Shown here one piece after another: positions 1 through 11,206 of a stretch of 64,000 nucleotides of DNA. This DNA comes from Cylindrotheca closterium (Eukaryota; Bacillariophyta; Bacillariophyceae; Bacillariales; Bacillariaceae), in contig CAKOGP040000069.1 of NCBI GenBank assembly GCA_933822405.4, positions 32,726 through 96,725 on the forward strand, in the 5' to 3' direction. Within the stretch, counting starts at the first letter, position 1, and each line of letters begins with the position of its first letter. The notes under the pieces were generated by a model. It did no database searches. It saw only the letters and a list, made by a program, of their open reading frames with translations, and was not told where the DNA came from. Made by a program: the position numbers and the translations under genes.

Positions 1-91
1 GAATACAACAGCATAGGTACATCAGCTCGTTGCCATTTTAATTTTCTCGTTTGCATCGTGAAACTTCACCAAAACTATTGTGCTTGCAGAT

Positions 92-550
92 TCAGGATTT
101 TAGTATCGTTTCTTCCAAACCCTTTTCAAACTTCTCCGATTCTGCCATGGCATTGCCAATTTGTTTGTCATTTGCTCGTTCTTGGAATTCCTTGGAGAAT
201 TGATACACCATACAGCTAGCATCAGTGACAGGAACTACTGGGGAATTTTTAAATTGAGATTCTTTCATCAACTTGAATCGCTCCATAGTCATATGTTTCC
301 CCATCATTTTCCCGATGCGGTAGGCTGTAGCAAAACTCTCTTGATACCCAGCTTCAAACCCTTCTTGCAGGCGGGACTCGGCATGGTCATCATATGCTTG
401 AAGAAATGCTACCTTTTCAATCTCATCCTGTTGGGATATCAATTCGTGTTTTCCAAGGTTTCCGTACTCGTCCCCATCATCACTCTGATTCCCAAAAAAA
501 TCGTCATCGTCATCGTTGTCAAAACCAGGGTCAGTGGTCAATTCCGTCAT
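92..550 (-). CDS. Yae1/Lto1-like deca-GX3 domain protein
   Basis: Single-exon gene of 152 aa. The frame is open further upstream, but only from a GTG; the first ATG is at 550. The N-terminus is very acidic, with runs of Asp. The middle carries the periodic small-residue pattern EGFEAGYQESFATAYRIGKM, in which G/S/A residues recur every fourth position. This pattern is the hallmark of the Yae1 N-terminal / deca-GX3 fold. In yeast, Yae1 and Lto1 form an adaptor that recruits the ribosome-recycling factor Rli1 (ABCE1) to the cytosolic Fe-S assembly machinery. That role is inferred here from the motif alone, and whether this is the Yae1 or the Lto1 type cannot be decided by eye. It ends about 215 bp from the stop codon of the next minus-strand gene. 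Confidence 0.7.
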   Translation of the reverse strand: MTELTTDPGFDNDDDDDFFGNQSDDGDEYGNLGKHELISQQDEIEKVAFLQAYDDHAESRLQEGFEAGYQESFATAYRIGKMMGKHMTMERFKLMKESQFKNSPVVPVTDASCMVYQFSKEFQERANDKQIGNAMAESEKFEKGLEETILKS

Positions 551-766
551 CGTGTGGAAGCAGGTTATTTTGATTTCTATTTCGGTGGCAAATCTGGTGC
601 AAGAGCCGGATGGCGACCAGACGTATTTCTTTTTCTTTTGATGCGTTTTCAGTTTCGACGTTATTGTCAGTTGCAACACTGTACTAGCCCCGAGGTTTTA
701 CGAAGGAAACACCAACCACATCTGATTTTGTATTTCTAAGATAAACTTATTCATTTTTTTACAAAT

Positions 767-2767
767 CTACTTAGCTCTTCTTGCGGCCCACAGATCCGCC
801 AGGGCTTTTCGCTTTCGTTCTTCCTCCGCTTTCGCTGCAGCCAATTTTGCAGCTAATTCATTCTCGACAGGAAGTTCTTCAAATTGGATTCCGTGCAATC
901 GTGTAAGTGCTTGACCAACCTCAAACTTTCTTGGACGTTGTGCAAATCCAACAGCTTCCACCAGATGGTGCCATGTCTTGGGAGAAAGACCACTAGAACT
1001 GAGATCCTCAACAACTTTGACAAGACCAGAGGAGTCTAAGGTTTCGTCCAACTTGTTCAGTAAATCGGGGAGTCCCAATGTCTTTTGCTGCTGTGATGCT
1101 TTAATGATCCAAAGTGCACATAGGCCACAAGTATATAAGTGTTTTCGTCCCATCACTTGCTCCATGCGTGACGCTTCAATGCATCCTTCATCGTGATCAT
1201 CCTCCAGTACAACATGGCCACCATCCATCGTTTCATCGTCGTCTTCATGGGGATGCAAGGCGATCGAGTGACCTCCATCCAACAATGAAATTTCAATGTT
1301 GGAACTAAATCGATTCGCAAACTCATCAGTCGGTCGACGTGGAATTGGAGTTCCGCCGTATTCCCAATCCAATCGGTGCACCACACCCTTTCCGCCGTAT
1401 TGGACGTGCCCATACGAGAATTGATAGCTAATGGATGCGGCCTTTTCGGTGGCATCTGATGCGACATACTTGTCCAACAAGATCACATTATGTGGAACAT
1501 CCAACCAGTCACCAACACCTCCCACGACTACCACGGAAGAAATGCCCTTGGCATTGTACAGTCCATTCACTCGATACAACAAAGGAGTAATGCTTTCGTC
1601 CATGACAAGTGCTCGCATACGTCCATCTCGCGCCATGAAATTTGCCGCACTAACATCCTCGTCAATGAGCATGGCGGAACATCCCATTTCAATCGCCTCG
1701 GAAACATTGGCCGCCTGGGAGGTGGAACCAGAGGAGTCTCGACTGGAAAAATGCGTCGTGTCGACCGTTTTTGTTGCACCGGGTAGAGTGGGGAGATTGG
1801 AGATAAAGGCACTGATGTTGCAATTGTTGACATAGCGACCATCTTCGGCTCTCACAGAAACTGCATCTTCCACGGCAATGCAGTATTCACGACCATCTCC
1901 AGGAATCTTATTGTAAATTCCCAAGGCAACGGTGCGCAACATGGTCGATTTGCCATGATAACCACCTCCACAAATAAGTGTGATACCTTTCGGAATCACC
2001 AAGCCCGACAATGCTATGGAAGATCCTTGCGAGGGAACCACATTGCTGGGAAGATATCCCGCCAAAGATCCCATTTCAATGGTGAGAGATTGCGTCATGG
2101 AACTGTCAGGTGGTGCCTGAAAGGGGACGGCGGGTGGACTCGACATGGGAGCATCACTCGTACCACTTTTTCGTGGCAAAATGGAATTATTGGCGATGAA
2201 GCCCACTGCATTGGAAGAATCCAACTGTTGGCGAATTTTGTCTTGCAACACCACGCAAGAAATGTGATTCATGGCCGCTTGTGTCCAGTCGACTTGGTTA
2301 AATGGCAACAAAGATGCTAAAATGGAACTAACAGCTGTTTGTAGGAAATCGCTTTTCTCGTCGAGTTGCTTCGATTGGGACTCGACAATCAAACGCAATG
2401 ATAGATGCACTTGATCATTGGAGGACCAAATATCACTTCGCTCCAACACATACGGTGGGTAGGGTGCCGATAAATTCTGTCGTCGTCGTTTGCCCTTCAA
2501 AAAGATGCGATCCAAAGGTTCCAGAGTAAGAACAAAATTCTCCACTTCCTTCATGGCTTGACTACGTTGCTTTACCAAGGTACGTGCGATGAAATCAGCC
2601 AAGGCAACTTTGGCTGGCCGTCCACCCTCTTGAAATGCCGATGCGTCGTCGTTTTTGAAAATGTTCACATGGGCAACCGATGCACTGATGACGACAGATG
2701 AAGTTGTGTCATTGCCTCCCTTTACATAGGACGCCAGAGGATCTTGCAATGTCGTAATATTCCACAT
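767..2767 (-). CDS. ABC-class ATPase (PF09818-type)
   Basis: A 666-aa open frame starting at ATG 2767. It shows a P-loop GGGYHGKST (about residue 268), a long conserved block after it, and a Walker B-like segment AMLIDEDVSAANFMARD followed by MDESITPLLYRV. These are typical of the predicted 'ATPase of the ABC class' family found in bacteria, plants and algae, whose cellular role is unknown. Family members normally have about 40-60 more residues before the QGDPFA-like region. Here the frame begins at TLQDPLAS, and a TGA lies 51 nt upstream of the ATG with ORF-compatible sequence between. A short upstream exon may therefore be missing from this model. The C-terminus is a charged Lys/Arg/Ala tail. 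The family call is solid; the exact 5' end is uncertain. Confidence 0.8.
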   Translation of the reverse strand: MWNITTLQDPLASYVKGGNDTTSSVVISASVAHVNIFKNDDASAFQEGGRPAKVALADFIARTLVKQRSQAMKEVENFVLTLEPLDRIFLKGKRRRQNLSAPYPPYVLERSDIWSSNDQVHLSLRLIVESQSKQLDEKSDFLQTAVSSILASLLPFNQVDWTQAAMNHISCVVLQDKIRQQLDSSNAVGFIANNSILPRKSGTSDAPMSSPPAVPFQAPPDSSMTQSLTIEMGSLAGYLPSNVVPSQGSSIALSGLVIPKGITLICGGGYHGKSTMLRTVALGIYNKIPGDGREYCIAVEDAVSVRAEDGRYVNNCNISAFISNLPTLPGATKTVDTTHFSSRDSSGSTSQAANVSEAIEMGCSAMLIDEDVSAANFMARDGRMRALVMDESITPLLYRVNGLYNAKGISSVVVVGGVGDWLDVPHNVILLDKYVASDATEKAASISYQFSYGHVQYGGKGVVHRLDWEYGGTPIPRRPTDEFANRFSSNIEISLLDGGHSIALHPHEDDDETMDGGHVVLEDDHDEGCIEASRMEQVMGRKHLYTCGLCALWIIKASQQQKTLGLPDLLNKLDETLDSSGLVKVVEDLSSSGLSPKTWHHLVEAVGFAQRPRKFEVGQALTRLHGIQFEELPVENELAAKLAAAKAEEERKRKALADLWAARRAK

Positions 2768-2992
2768 GATGTTTGCTACTATGATAGGTTTTGTGTGAAA
2801 GAGTATCGCTGGATGATGTCAGTGGGATGCGAAGTTGCGTTTTTCTACCGGATGCAATTTCAAATTCCGCCGAACAGGAGAAAAATGTAAATGGTGGTTG
2901 ATAGTCAATCCTTTCAGTCATGTGAGTCCTGGTAAGTAAGTCCCGAGCCAAATTCCAGGTTGAAAGTATGCTCTTGCCATGGATACTGTGTC

Positions 2993-3430
2993 ATGACGAT
3001 GCTTGCGATACGATTCCTTTCAGTGTGGTTCTTATTCCTACAGCTCCTGCCAGTAGTTTCTGCACTTTCTATCAATGTATCCAAGGACATTCAGCTGCGT
3101 TTTCTTCCATTGATCGGCGGGCCCTCCTTTCTTCCGGTACACTGCCGAGTGGTTTTGTACGATGACTATGGTTTTGACTTTGTCCCCATCAATCCCACTT
3201 CAAAAGAAACTTTGCAAAAGCTGCTGAGCTTGCAAGCGGTTCCAGGAGATGCGAGAATAATTTCGACCAAACAGCAACACGCAGAGGAATCATCATCATC
3301 ATTTCCTTTGGTGTTTCGAGCGAGGGAATTCTGCAAGAGTTACAACAAAGATCTGCACTTGATTCAAAACAATTGTTGGTTATTTGCCTACGAAATCATC
3401 GAACACATCCAGAAAGATGAACATGAGTAA
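2993..3430 (+). CDS. Small secreted or plastid-targeted protein, conserved in photosynthetic eukaryotes (function unknown)
   Basis: 145 aa from ATG 2993; the frame extends back to a TTG at 2960, but ATG gives a clean signal peptide. Residues 1-25 form a hydrophobic leader (LAIRFLSVWFLFLQLLPVVS) ending at VSA. The mature part has a GFDFVPINP segment and a late NNCWLFAYEIIEHI segment with an Asn-Cys pair. This layout resembles uncharacterised plant and algal plastid proteins with a DFxPxxP motif and a C-terminal His/Cys-Asn segment. That resemblance is from memory and tentative. The gene is divergent from the ABC-class ATPase. The frame stays open for about 98 codons past the TAA (see findings), which is unusual. 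Confidence 0.6.
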   Translation: MTMLAIRFLSVWFLFLQLLPVVSALSINVSKDIQLRFLPLIGGPSFLPVHCRVVLYDDYGFDFVPINPTSKETLQKLLSLQAVPGDARIISTKQQHAEESSSSFPLVFRAREFCKSYNKDLHLIQNNCWLFAYEIIEHIQKDEHE

Positions 3431-3730
3431 TTAAGGCGGGTCAATCCTGTTTGTGTCAAGTTTGGCTGGAAAACGGCATTACTTTTCATTGGAGACCACA
3501 CGGCGAGTGGAAGCGACAAATCGAGAGAAGGCAATGACATAGAATGCACATCGGTGAAACAAGAATCAGAGTCTGTGCTATCTTTAGAGGGTGTCAGCAG
3601 CGACGATGGCCATATCATAGCCACGATCGTCTTCACATTTTTCAGCATGGATTCGCAATATCTTCCTGATACGCCGGCAATTTTTACAGTTACGTTGAAC
3701 CTTTGTCTAAGCAAAGGAAAAACTTAAGCG
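3431..3730 (+). other. In-frame open stretch after the stop of the secreted-protein gene
   Basis: Directly after the TAA at 3428-3430 the same frame reads on without a stop to TAA at 3728-3730. It has no early ATG. Composition is protein-like, with a Ser/Glu/Asp-rich middle and a hydrophobic ATIVFTFFSM segment. It could be a former C-terminus cut off by a nonsense mutation, a readthrough extension, or chance, since the opposite strand is also open here. Confidence 0.3.
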
Positions 3731-3804
3731 TGCAATACAGATATATAAATAGGGTCGGCAATAGGTTCCGATGGACATATCTCATCCTTCAGGTTTTCGC
3801 AACA

Positions 3805-3900
3805 TCAAAATGTCTTCATGTAGGCGCAAAGTAGGGAGGTACACGAGCTGGAGCTGCACCGTTTTACATGCTCAATCCGCTGGCATTGCAGCAGATCATT
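3805..3900 (-). pseudogene. Orphan TAZ zinc-finger fragment
   Basis: On the minus strand this reads IEHVKRCSSSSCTSLLCAYM, matching the His-Cys-Cys-Cys start of the TAZ finger in the histone acetyltransferase at 11426-13647 (IEHANQCSSSSCTSTLC). The nucleotide match extends for about 60 bases with scattered differences. The frame ends at 3805, and no other HAT domain was found nearby. It is most likely a relic of a second p300/CBP-type gene. The rest of 3731-4226 shows nothing I can name. Confidence 0.45.
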
Positions 3901-4226
3901 TAGTAGATTCTTTTTTCTCTGTATGCAATTTGAGTACCCTATAAATTGCGATGGTAATCCACAAGATGCTGAAATAGCAGGTGTCCGAAAGAGACTGAAC
4001 GACAAAGTAGTGGTAACCAATGGGTTGAAAGCGAAACTTGGTGAAAATGGAAGGCCTATATTCTTCTATATTCTTTTTTGTACAAAGCATGTCAAGGCAT
4101 ACTGTGGTCAGACGGCCTGGGGACGTCGTCTATGAGTGGGGTCCAAGGAAACAAAGCCAGACGAAATCGGAATCAAAATTGATTCCCAATACTAGTACAG
4201 TATGTAAACTTTTGTAATGTCTTAAA

Positions 4227-7200
4227 CTAGCTCTGTGTACACTCTGGTGGGTGTTCTTCGTTTCGTCCCCCAGTTCCATGGTGCTGAAATACCATAGGGA
4301 GTTCAGGAGATGTCGAAGATAAATCGGCGTTTGTAATATTTGAATCTTCTTCTCTCTCATCCTGCTTATGAATATTTTGCACACTGGTGTTGAGAATTGG
4401 GCCACTCTCTGCTACGGGTGTAGCCGCATGTCCCTCGCTTGTGAGTTCAGGGCTGTTGACTTTTAGCTTGTCTTCCGAGTAGGTTTTCTCAATGCGCTCA
4501 ATTTGCAATCGCAGTGAGACGAGTTCCTCCTTTAGAGTAGCGTTGTCTTGCTCGGTTTCCCAAGCTCGCATTTCTGCTTTCTGAACATCTGTAATCGAAG
4601 CTGAATGTTTCATCACGAGTTCACGCTTTTCATCATTTAAGGCCTCAATAGTTTCCTCGTACTCACTTCGAAGCTGGCTGATGGTAGATTGACTGGCAAG
4701 GTCTCTGTTGTAGTTCTGATGAGTTTCGTTGAATCCATGGTTCGTTTGAGATGGGCGTGATGCCCCCTGCTGACGTTTAAGTTCGCGAATCTCATCACAA
4801 GCACCTTTTAGCTCCTTCCGTAGCATCTCGTTCTGTGCATTCGATTCGGCACCGAATCGCCCACCCAACTGACGACGATACCTATCATTCTCCTCTCGTA
4901 ATTTCGATAATTCACGCGAAAGTGCCTCTATCTGCCCTTCCAAGTCATCACTCTCCGTTGTCAACTGAGTTATCTTTCCAGAGGCGAACTGTAGCTTCTT
5001 CCGATACTCTCGAACTTTTGAATTACAGTTGCTAGTTGTTGTTTCCATTTCATTCGAAAGTAAGTTGCATCGTTCTTCCAGCATCCTGATTTGATTTTCT
5101 AGTTTTCCTCTCTCTTCGAGCTGCTTGGTCTTAAGTTCTTTGATCATGCCCTTGCCTTTTCGAACCAGTTGTGTACTTTCCTGGTTCGCATCTTCCTTCA
5201 TTTTCAAGACAGTTTCCTCGTGCTCTTTTTGCATTTGCTGACAACGCAGACGAGCTTCAGTTTGCGTCCTTTCTATCGTACTCGCCGCTTTATCTTTAGC
5301 ATTGGCAAGCTCTCTTTCCATTTTTTCTTTTTGTTGCTTCAATTTCTCCTTGTTTTCCGACTCGATCTGCCGTTTTCCTCTTCTTTCCTCATCTAGAAGC
5401 AAGTTCATCCTGTTTTGCAAGTCTTCAACATCTTTTGTAGCCTTTGAATTAAGTACCTGGCGAGTAGCTTCAAAAGACTTCGTGGCTTCGAGGACTTGTT
5501 TGTTTGCACTTTCGCGTGTTGCTTCGATTGAAGCTGTCAGCTCACTCTCTCTGTCCTCCAATACTCTAATCTTGTGGTGAAGCATGTTCTCACGATGCTG
5601 GGCTGCGCTTAATGCGCTCTGACTTTCGTCGAGAGCTTCATTCAAGCAATCAATTTCGTGCTTACACCCATTGGCGATTTGAATTTCTTTCTGCCATTTG
5701 GTGCGCATTTCCTCTATTGACTCATTCAAATCAGCTTCTCTTTCGGAGGTTGAAACCCGCAAAAGTGCTATCTCTTCTTTAGCTGCTGCTCTCGCCCTTA
5801 CTTCCTCGCTCAGCTTCTCCTTTAGATCGCTGATGGTTCCATGGGCTTCATTTAATTTTTCGTTTACCTCGGTTTTTGCTTTACTCAACTCAGCCAATTG
5901 ATCTGTAGCCTTCAGAAGATTATCACGAGTTTCAACCAATTCGGATTCTAGCGTATGGGTCTGCTGCAAGTACGCCGCTCCGTTTGACTGTGATTCCTCC
6001 AATTCCCTCTTTGTTTCCGTAATAATCAAATCCAGCGAACGTATCTCTTCTTCAGATTTTTTGAGTGCGCTCAGTGCCTCGCTTTTTCCCTTATCACAAG
6101 TGTCTGCTTTGTGCTGCATGCGAGCAATCTGCTCTTTCATTTTATGTGTAGTCTCTCGGAGGTCCTTTAGTTCCACTGTCGAGGTCTCTTCCCTTGCAAG
6201 CAACCGCTTATTTTGTGCAAGGGCCTCCTCCAACTTATCTTCTAGCTCTGCGATTGCTGCTGTCTTCTCTTCTACCAAGAGGACCGTGCCATCAAGCCGT
6301 TGGTTTGCACTGTGTAAATCCGTTATTAGTCGTTCCTCTCTTTCCTTGGCAGAATCAATGAATGTTTCTTTTTGTTTCAAGTCGCCATAGACCTCACTCA
6401 GTCTATGTTGTGTCTCTTTGAGTTCCAATCGTTTTGCATGAGCATCTTTAGAAGCAGTATCTAGCTCGCGTTGTATGGTAATATTTTTGACCCTAGCCTG
6501 TTGAAGCTCGCTGGCGCAAACAGCAAGACTGTCGGATATCTCATTCGCCAGATCACTCGCAGACTTGGCTTTTTCAGCCCATTCTGAAAGCTCCTGGGAT
6601 AACTCCTCACAGCTTTCATTTGAATCGTGTAGCTCCCTTTTTTGGTCTTCAAATTGTTGCGACAAATACGATGCCTCCTGGTTGCATTGCTCAATATTTC
6701 GTTCCAAGCCTGCAATTTTATCCCTGAGTACCGCTTCTTGCACTTTTGCGTTATCCAGATTTTCGTTACAGCTATGAAAGCGGTTCGTCATTTCATCGGT
6801 CTGCTCTTGGAGCGTACGCGCTTGGTCGACCCAAGAAGACAACTCCTCTTCCAACATCGATTCCCTTGTTCTAGACTCGTCCAGATTCTGACGAATGTTA
6901 GCCAACTCGAGATTTGTATCCTGTAGCTGCAGTTGCATGCGATTGGAGTCTTCAGTTACTGTTGCATAGTCACACTGCAACTTTTGCTCTCGAGAAATGG
7001 ACTGCTCCAAATCGGCCTGGGTGGTCTCAAGCCTACCCTTTGTGGATAAGAACTGGCTCTTGTATCTCTCCGCGAGACGTTTGTTGTCCTCCACATTAAG
7101 CTCCATTTTTGCAACAGCGTCATCTTCTCTTTTGTTGGCAAAGGCTCTGAGCTGAGCATTCTCGTTTCGAAGCCTGAGTAACTCTTCGTTTATTTCTGGA

Positions 7201-8740
7201 TTGAGTTCACTAACACCACTTCCAAGTTGGCTTCCAGAACTTTCGGATTTTCCCTCGTGCTTGATCTGTCGATGAAGATCATCAATCTGTTCTTTTTGTG
7301 ACTGCATCAGTGTCTGTAGATTCTCACTGTCGTTTGTCGTGTCATGAAGTTGCTTCCTTAGTTTCGTCAGCTCATCATGAACCTCCGTGAATCGGACCTC
7401 TGCTTCCACCGCCCTGGACTTGTAGTCATCTAGGCTGCGCTTCATCACGTGGAGAGAACTAATTTCGTTTTTCAGGCGAATGTTCTCGTCAACTGATCTA
7501 CTGTGAGCCTCTTCCTCTTTTTCCAAGGCGTCCTTAATGTCCGTGAGTTGAGTCAACTTTTCCTTGTAATTATTCAGTCTTTCCGTAGTGTCGTCCAACA
7601 GACTTTTGGTATGCTTCATGAGCTCCAATTCATCCTTCATGGTGTCCAGCTCAGCTTTTGCTTCTTCACTTGCTTCCAATTGTTGCACCATATCGCTGAG
7701 GTCATTCTCGAGCCTTCTGATCTTTCCTTGCAGTTCTCCTTGTATCTCTTCATTTCGATGACAAGAAGCGGCTTCAATCTTCATCATTTCTTGTCGATAC
7801 TTGGACTCCATTTCTTCATACCTCGATTTCGCGTCCTCCTCGTTCCGCTTGTACCTTTCAAGCGTTGACAAGAGCTCGTCGTTTTGCTCACGCAAACCCT
7901 GGACTTCTTTTTCGTATTCCGCTGTGTCTCCAAGGCCTGGAGACAAAAAGCTAGGCGTTTTGCGCTCCGCTTTCAACACACTACAGAGATCACTAGTGCT
8001 AGCTCGTTGTGGTGTGGTAAAAAGGGAACGCCCCACACTTTCATCTGACTCCTCAAGGGGTCTTGAACGGGATGTTTTTGGAGTTAAAGGGCTACGCTGT
8101 GGCTTCCGTGAGCTTGAAGCACGAGGCTTTAAAATCCGTCTATCAGGAGTGCTAGATTCTTCGTCCACCGCATGTGATCTCTTGATCCGTTTCTCTCGTC
8201 TATTTCCCTCAATCTCTTGCTTTTGACGTGCAATCATGTCCATTAGAGATTTTTGAGTATCATGGTCCGGCATACTGGTGATTCTCCCAACGTATTCTCC
8301 TCGTACTTTAATGTCTGGGTGAGAGATTGCCCCATGTAGCAAGCTCGTAAGTGCGTCATATCTTGCGTCTACTCCCCATTCTTCCGAATGAGTTCCGTCC
8401 AAAATCCTCCTTTTGCTTGTCTTTCGTGAAAGGGATAAGATATTGTCCCAAATCTCGGAAGAGTGAGTCATGATTGTTTCATCCCCGTCACAACCATAAA
8501 CCTCTAGGGCAATATCAAATATAGAACTACAAAATACAGACAGTGTTAGTGGAAGAAATAATAGCTGAACCCCCAGGAGTGGAATTCGAAAGCAGAGTAA
8601 ACACACCTTGTAATCTGAGGATCTGCAAGTAGTTCCGATGTGTTGCTATTCTCCTTATCATTTTGTAGATGATCGAGCTGAGGGAAGGTTCTTATCCATT
8701 CCACTAATGCAGTCAGCTCGTGTTGCTTGGTTTCGTTCAT
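4227..8740 (-). CDS. Large coiled-coil protein with Hook-like N-terminus
   Basis: Two exons: 8740-8607 and 8526-4227, joined across an 80-nt GT-AG intron (AG|T phase), giving 1,477 aa. The first ~100 residues (LTALVEWIRTFPQL ... SSIFDIALEVYG ... EIWDNILSLSRK) resemble the Hook/calponin-like microtubule-binding domain of HOOK and Girdin proteins. After a Ser/Arg/Pro-rich linker (about residues 150-230) comes roughly 1,100 residues of near-continuous heptad coiled coil rich in Glu, Lys, Leu and Ala. Hook-type proteins link cargo to dynein on microtubules. The N-terminal call rests on pattern only, so a generic centrosomal or Golgi coiled-coil protein remains possible. The tail is Ser/Thr/Glu-rich. 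Without the small first exon the gene would appear to start in intron sequence. Confidence 0.75.
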
Positions 8741-8881
8741 GGTAAAACGCCGACTATGAGATCCAAGGAAAGTCGCAGTTCACGATTTTTCAAAAGGCAA
8801 AACCGTTTCTTACAGTTATTTTTATGAAACCGTCGCATGAAGGGACGACTCATTCGATTGGGACTAAAAATAAATACAGTA

Positions 8882-9441
8882 TGGGTACCCTTTTTTTTAA
8901 AAGAGAGTATTGTGCGATAGCGCAAAATGTCTCTCAAGTCTTATTAAGGGGGGTCTGGGGGCAGCCCCCAGCGGGTCAAGGGCGGGGTCTTGCGGGGGGT
9001 ATCTAAGGGGGCCAGAGCTCTCTTGGAGAAGAAAATTTGCAGTTTCAGGTAACAATTGAACCAAATTTGATAAGAAAACTACCATAATCTTCTAAGATAC
9101 ATTTTAGATCTGGTGCTGCTCTGGCCGCTTAATACATTCAATGTTTCCAAAGCAGTTTTTTGAGCCTGCTATTAGCATTGATCCAAAGGACGACACAACA
9201 CCTCTTCCTCAGCGTCCGAATCATCTGGATCATTAGGGAACCCACCTGTTGGAGCAAGAATAGGCTCAACTGTGATATCTTTCTCTCCACTCTGCCATCC
9301 GCTGCATCTCCCCCAGAAAGGCTGGTTTGCGGCATGAAATGGTACGGGTGACAGATGGACAGTGAAATTTCTGTCTCGTCAAAATTTGTCTCTTTTAAAA
9401 GGGGGTGTTTCTCTTAAAAAAATCTCTTAACAGGGTACCCT
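8882..9441. mobile_element. TIR element, Tc1/mariner-like MITE or relic (560 bp)
   Basis: The left end reads TGGGTACCCTTTTTTTTAAA; the right end, reverse-complemented, reads AGGGTACCCTGTTAAGAG followed by a T-run and AAGAG. Both ends abut a TA dinucleotide (8880-8881 and 9442-9443), the target duplication expected of Tc1/mariner elements. Inside, the minus strand has an acidic open stretch ending near 9178 (PNDPDDSDAEEEV), which resembles the acidic tails of some DDE transposases; this is only suggestive. A GC-rich patch with a perfect 17-nt palindrome lies at 8955-8971. It sits downstream of the sulfotransferase and upstream of the coiled-coil gene. Confidence 0.5.
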
Positions 9442-9467
9442 TACTCTACCTCCAGTTCAAGTATTTT

Positions 9468-11206
9468 TCATTCATAAGTTATAGGAATGCCATTCACTCG
9501 AAGTAGACTATTCAAACTGTCCTCATCTTTCGCAAATTTGGATCGGATATACTGTACCTCCTCTTCGCGTGATAAAGAGGAGCCAGCATTCCGGTGTATG
9601 ATATTCAATCGGTTGGATGACTCTGCCAAATGAATTCCAGCAGCAAAGAGTGACTTGTTGTTTCTTCTTTCAGCAGCCCGATCTAATATCGAAGCAATGA
9701 ACCGATTCAACGATTTTTTATCGCGAAGAAACTCTATTGGGAATATGGATACATGCTTGAGTGCTTGTTTGTGCTTGTCAGACCGAGTGCTGCTGAACAC
9801 CCTTTCATAACGCAAGATATTTCTTGCAAAACACGATGTTCTGCCTATTGCACTGAGCTGACCACCAGGCCATGTCACTGCCCATTGGGGCAAGCGAAAA
9901 AAACGTCGATTTTCTACTGTTTCGATACCGAGACTCTCTGCACGCTGATACATATCTTCTATATGTTGACTTCGTGAATAGTCGATAGCGTCTTCAACAG
10001 ACCTCGGAGGATAAAGTTTCCCTCTTAAGGAAGTGTTCCATTTGTTCAACATCATTCCTTCGCCCCATTTCATGGCTTTTGTATGGTCAGTGGCAATTCT
10101 TCGCAAGCAGCAATTGAGGAGGAACTCAAGCGATTGGACGTACCGTTGTTCTCGTACTTCCACCAGCTAAGAGCTTGTTCTGCAGGTCTGCGGACGCACG
10201 CAATGAAGACCGGCGGCTTCTCTCCCGCCTCTCGGTATGCTTGTGCAATTAAGTATGGAGCCGTAGGGCTGGTCAAGTATTGTGCACATCCATCTGCGTC
10301 GAAGAAATAAGGTGCAAGTGAGGCCCGTTGTATTGCGAGATTTCGGAAGGAAAATCAACGAAACCAGCATGACATACCAAACGACAGAAATGGTTTGGAA
10401 GGCTGTCCGCAGATTTTGCGCTTCGTTTCGCTCCACCACTTTGTAATCTTTAAGGGGAAACACATTCTGTAATGTCTGGGTGTAACGATTCCTGAGAGCA
10501 TGCGAGAAATTTCTTTAGGAGGATCATTTTTGTACATATATGTATGCTACTTCACTAGCTTACCCAAATAATGCCCAACAAAGAAGAAAGTCTCCTTGTT
10601 GTCCAATTCTGGGTGAGCCCATAGACAAAATGGAGTGTGACATTCCACTAATTCAAAATCGGCCAGGTGTTGGCACAGAGAAGTTGTCCCACATCGCACT
10701 TCTCCAAGAACGATTATATCTGGCAAGACTCTCCAAGAACTCGTGACGTATCGAAATATAATCTCGAGTGGTCGTAGCATGGACAAGTGTGCGCTGAATG
10801 ATGGCAAACAGTCCTTCAAAGTTGGCGGAAGTTGTCGATTGAATATCGTTTGAACCGAGTATCGGTACAACGCAAGGAGCAGAGAGTATCCAGCAAGGTT
10901 CACCACGAAGCAAAGTATTATTAACGCATATGAAATTCTCACGTAAGACTCAGGTAGAATGATCATAGATTGATTGGACAGTACTGCATGAAGTGACAAC
11001 TGAAACAAGAATAGCAATGAAAACCTAGGCAATAACTGTCCTGCTAATGCAGCGCGAAATATTATATGAATGCACAACACCGGAGTTGTAACGTGATTCT
11101 TCATATTTTCCAACACTAACGACATCATTGAATGGACGAGGATTGCATTTTCAGCATCATCGGTGGTTCCTTTGTGATTTACGTATGTGCATTGTCCATC
11201 AAACAT
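9468..11206 (-). CDS. Membrane-bound sulfotransferase, four exons
   Basis: Exons 11206-10564, 10491-10378, 10293-10144 and 10075-9468 give 504 aa. All introns are short (68-84 nt) with GT-AG ends, and conserved protein segments continue across each junction. The N-terminal ~150 residues contain several hydrophobic segments, consistent with a Golgi membrane enzyme with more than one helix. The 5'-phosphosulfate-binding loop is LGEVRCGTTSLCQHL, followed by KETFFF. The later RRPAEQALSWW matches the 3'-phosphate-binding region (R-P-x-x-R/Q-A-x-S). It should move sulfate from PAPS to a carbohydrate or other secreted acceptor; the substrate is not visible. It is divergent from the histone acetyltransferase, 219 bp away. 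Confidence 0.85.
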
